In this document: piece by piece, positions 62,026 through 64,000 of the stretch
How the letters are laid out: every line of letters begins with the position of its first letter
Position numbering within the stretch: position 1 is the stretch's first letter
Source: JAFGPL01 sp963781805
GTDB lineage: Bacteria > Bacteroidota > Bacteroidia > Bacteroidales > UBA10428
DNA: 64,000 bases
Direction: 5' to 3'
Assembly (NCBI GenBank): GCA_963781805.1
Contig: CAWAHF010000004.1
Location: 2,914,001 to 2,978,000, forward strand
Made by a program: the position numbers and the translations under genes
Notes under the pieces: model-generated
Told to the model about the DNA's origin: nothing
Database searches by the model: none
What the model saw: the letters and a program-made list of their open reading frames with translations, nothing else

Positions 62026-63144
62026 TTATTGTTTAAACAATTTCTTTCCTTTTGTTATCAATACTTTTTCGGTTGGGTCTACTTCGTTATTTCTTTTCAA
62101 AACCTGCAAAACCAGCCTGTCGGAAATGGTTTTGAAAGCTTCGCTTACCAAATCATTCTGTAGTACAGAAGGTGTTCCGGAATCTCCTGATTCCCTGATG
62201 CTTTGAACAATGGGAATCTGGCCTAAAAATGGAACATTCAGTTCGGTTGCCAGGTTTTTACAACCATCCTGTCCAAAAATAAAGTATTTGTTGTTCGGCA
62301 ATTCGGCCGGTGTAAACCACGACATGTTTTCGATCAATCCAAGTACGGGAACATTAATGTTCTGATTTCTGAACATGTTTATCCCTTTTATTACATCTGC
62401 CAGGGCTACACTTTGTGGCGTACTGACAATAACCGCCCCGGTTACGGGAACTGTTTGTACAAGTGTTAAATGGATATCGCTGGTGCCAGGAGGAAGATCA
62501 ATAAACATATAATCAAGTTCTCCCCAGTCAGCATCGGTCATTAGTTGTTTTAATGCATTCGATGCCATTGGTCCTCTCCAAATGGTAGCATCGGCAGGTT
62601 CAATAAAAAATCCGATGGATAATATCTTAATTCCATATTGTTCAACGGGAATAATAAGATCCCGATTATTTACTTTATGAGCAAAAGGTTTTTTATTTTC
62701 AACATTTAACATTTTAGGCACCGAAGGTCCAAAAATATCCGCGTCAATTAATCCCACCCGAAAACCGGCTTTGGCAAATGCCACAGCCAGATTAACAGCA
62801 ACTGTCGATTTGCCTACTCCACCTTTGCCCGATGCAACAGCTATGATATTCTTCACATTAGGAAGTATTTCCACTGATGAAGGACTTTTTGCAACAACTG
62901 GCTGTTCAAGAATGATCTCAATTTCTGGATCCCCTTTAAGTTGTTCTTTTAAAAGAACTATACAAGCTCTTTTTATCGAGTTTTTTAAAGGATCGTTCGG
63001 ATTATCAAAAACTAATGTTATTGCAATCTTATTTTTATCAATCTTAACACCTTTAATAAGATTTAACTCAACAATATTTTTACCCGTTCCCGGATGTGTA
63101 ATCTGTTGCAGAATGCTTACAATCTGATTTTCATAAAAAGCCAT
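62026..63144 (-). CDS. Mrp/NBP35-family P-loop ATPase (Fe-S cluster carrier type)
   Basis: The protein has an N-terminal MIP18-type domain (about 1-85) and a deviant Walker A SGKGGVGKST (about 105-114), as in ParA/MinD-like ATPases. Further marks are DADIFGPSVPKML, DYMFIDLPPGTSDIHLT and VTGAVIVSTPQSVALADVIKG. The CxxC seen in ApbC/Mrp of Proteobacteria is not present; that position reads ENMSWFTPAELPNNKYFIFG. I use the ATG at 63144, giving 372 residues; the longer frame begins at a TTG. It is adjacent to the Nfu gene. Confidence 0.93.
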   Translation of the reverse strand: MAFYENQIVSILQQITHPGTGKNIVELNLIKGVKIDKNKIAITLVFDNPNDPLKNSIKRACIVLLKEQLKGDPEIEIILEQPVVAKSPSSVEILPNVKNIIAVASGKGGVGKSTVAVNLAVAFAKAGFRVGLIDADIFGPSVPKMLNVENKKPFAHKVNNRDLIIPVEQYGIKILSIGFFIEPADATIWRGPMASNALKQLMTDADWGELDYMFIDLPPGTSDIHLTLVQTVPVTGAVIVSTPQSVALADVIKGINMFRNQNINVPVLGLIENMSWFTPAELPNNKYFIFGQDGCKNLATELNVPFLGQIPIVQSIRESGDSGTPSVLQNDLVSEAFKTISDRLVLQVLKRNNEVDPTEKVLITKGKKLFKQ

Positions 63145-63202
63145 AAATCTTAAATTGTGAAATATTTGCAGGAAAGACAAAGATAACAATTTTTAATCTT
63201 AT

Positions 63203-63535
63203 TTAGATTAATTCTTTATTAGGATCCCAGAAATATTTTTCAAAATCTACAATGTAATCATCAATAACACTTATTCCTTCACTCTCAAGTAGTTCCTGCA
63301 TTAAATTCTCATGTCTGAAATGATGTTTCCCGGTGAGCATTCCGTTTCGGTTTACCACCCGGTGCGCCGGAATATAGAACTCCTGAATATGAGAATTGTT
63401 CAGGGCCCAACCAACCATACGCGATGATTGTGGAGAGCCTAAAAACCTGGCAATTGCACCATAGGATGTAACTTTGCCAAAGGGTATTTTACCGGTAGTC
63501 TCATAAACCAGGTTGAAAAAACTATTATCAGTCAT
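63203..63535 (-). CDS. Alkyltransferase-like protein (MGMT fold, PAHRV motif)
   Basis: This 110-residue protein has the DNA-binding half of O6-methylguanine-DNA methyltransferase. The family marks are IPFGKVTSYGAIARFLGSPQSSRMVGWALNN with a DNA-flipping Arg39 and Tyr25, and IPAHRVVNRNGML. The active-site cysteine of MGMT (PCHRV) is replaced by Ala57, so it cannot accept the alkyl group. Such alkyltransferase-like (ATL) proteins bind alkylated DNA and hand it to nucleotide excision repair. Its start overlaps the trmB stop by 8 bp. Confidence 0.92.
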   Translation of the reverse strand: MTDNSFFNLVYETTGKIPFGKVTSYGAIARFLGSPQSSRMVGWALNNSHIQEFYIPAHRVVNRNGMLTGKHHFRHENLMQELLESEGISVIDDYIVDFEKYFWDPNKELI

Positions 63536-64000
63536 CTATTTGTAGTTCTGCAATTGTTTGGTTTTCAGGCAATCTGAAATGGAGATAATAAATTTTCATT
63601 CCCTTCTCAAGAAACTGTCTTTCATAAAATGTTTTTATCCCTAAAATTTCATCGCAATGATCATTCCCATACAAATTGTCAGTCTGGTGTTCAATAATCA
63701 GATCATTGGCCTTTACTAACGATAATGTATATTGAAATAAGTCCTCATTATCGGTTTTAAGATGAATACTTCCTCCGGGGCGAACAAAATTTCTGTAATA
63801 ATTTAAAAACCTGCCGGATGAAAGTCTTTTTTTGCTTTTTTTCGGCTGGGGATCCGGAAAGGTCAACCAAATCTCTCCCACTTCATCTCTTTGAAATAAG
63901 GAACCGATAAACTCAATTCTTGTTCGCAGAAATCCTGCATTTGTAATGTTCTCTTCCAAGGCAGTTTTAGCTCCTCTCCAGATACGGGCACCTTTAATAT
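63528..64000 (-). CDS. trmB: tRNA (guanine-N7-)-methyltransferase TrmB (N-terminal part outside window)
   Basis: TrmB methylates G46 of tRNA variable loops. The visible part starts with the KGARIWRGAKTALEEN stretch (frame open to the window edge) and includes WLTFPDPQPKKSKKRLS, the SAM/tRNA-binding core, then FLNYYRNFVRPGGSIHLKTDNEDLF and the closing FYERQFLEKGMKIYYL. The TTG at 63959 is an internal codon, not the start. The gene overlaps the ATL gene by 8 bp. Confidence 0.95.
   Translation of the reverse strand, partial: IKGARIWRGAKTALEENITNAGFLRTRIEFIGSLFQRDEVGEIWLTFPDPQPKKSKKRLSSGRFLNYYRNFVRPGGSIHLKTDNEDLFQYTLSLVKANDLIIEHQTDNLYGNDHCDEILGIKTFYERQFLEKGMKIYYLHFRLPENQTIAELQIDD

Noticed and set aside
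1..64000. tRNA, rRNA, CRISPR, prophage and intact IS genes
   Set aside because: I looked for tRNA-like arms, regularly spaced repeats and transposase or integrase motifs and saw none; a covariance-model search would be decisive.

Overview
The window is AT-rich chromosomal DNA from a member of the Bacteroidota. It carries gldK-gldL-gldM-gldN, three PorP/SprF-like or PorX/PorW-type type IX secretion (T9SS) loci, T9SS sorting domains of both type A and type B, and several Bacteroidota-restricted DUF families (DUF4834, DUF4783, DUF5723). One promoter-like motif matches the Bacteroidota -7 consensus TAnnTTTG. Reading frames follow the standard code. Order-level placement (Bacteroidales-like) is only a guess. 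I see no tRNA or rRNA gene, prophage, CRISPR array or intact insertion sequence.

Layout. 1-4.6 kb: the 3' part of priA, a YfiR-like secreted protein, a 730-bp non-coding stretch holding a MITE-like inverted-repeat element, a tiny protein that is almost only a type A T9SS sorting domain, and a Wza-like lipoprotein. 4.6-17.1 kb: PBP1A (minus), topA, an arginase-fold protein with lost metal ligands, a second MITE-like element, then porP/sprF-gldK-gldL-gldM-gldN closed by a strong bidirectional terminator. 17.2-31.5 kb: mannose-1-phosphate guanylyltransferase, an MlaE/MlaF pair, DUF4834, a three-gene envelope operon (DUF3352-like, lipoprotein, DUF5723), FabH plus an SDR, BrkB/YihY, nadC with DUF4783, and rlmH. 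31.5-46.0 kb: a 1223-residue membrane histidine kinase, then a same-strand run of a 1362-residue type B T9SS cargo, PorP/SprF, a PD40-PKD protein, an unknown exported protein and a propeller-SpoIIE phosphatase. 46.1-52.8 kb: RluB-type pseudouridine synthase, GlmM, and a MacA / MacB-like permease / TolC operon with no ATPase gene. 52.8-64 kb (all minus): a HEFGH metallopeptidase lipoprotein, alanine dehydrogenase, TsaE, PorX, PorW/SprE, DUF3267, a Nfu-type scaffold, Mrp ATPase, an alkyltransferase-like protein and the 3' part of trmB.

How it fits together. Protein export and the cell surface dominate. GldK/L/M/N form the T9SS ring and motor, PorW/SprE and PorX are accessory and regulatory parts, and two PorP/SprF barrels probably serve type B cargo. 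The most notable unit is 35336-46035, where a giant Ig-repeat type B cargo abuts its own PorP/SprF gene and is followed by PKD/PD40, unknown and SpoIIE-phosphatase genes. This looks like a dedicated surface-adhesin export module with its own signalling output. Less explained are the arginase-like pseudoenzyme next to the T9SS genes and the DUF3352-like/lipoprotein/DUF5723 operon.
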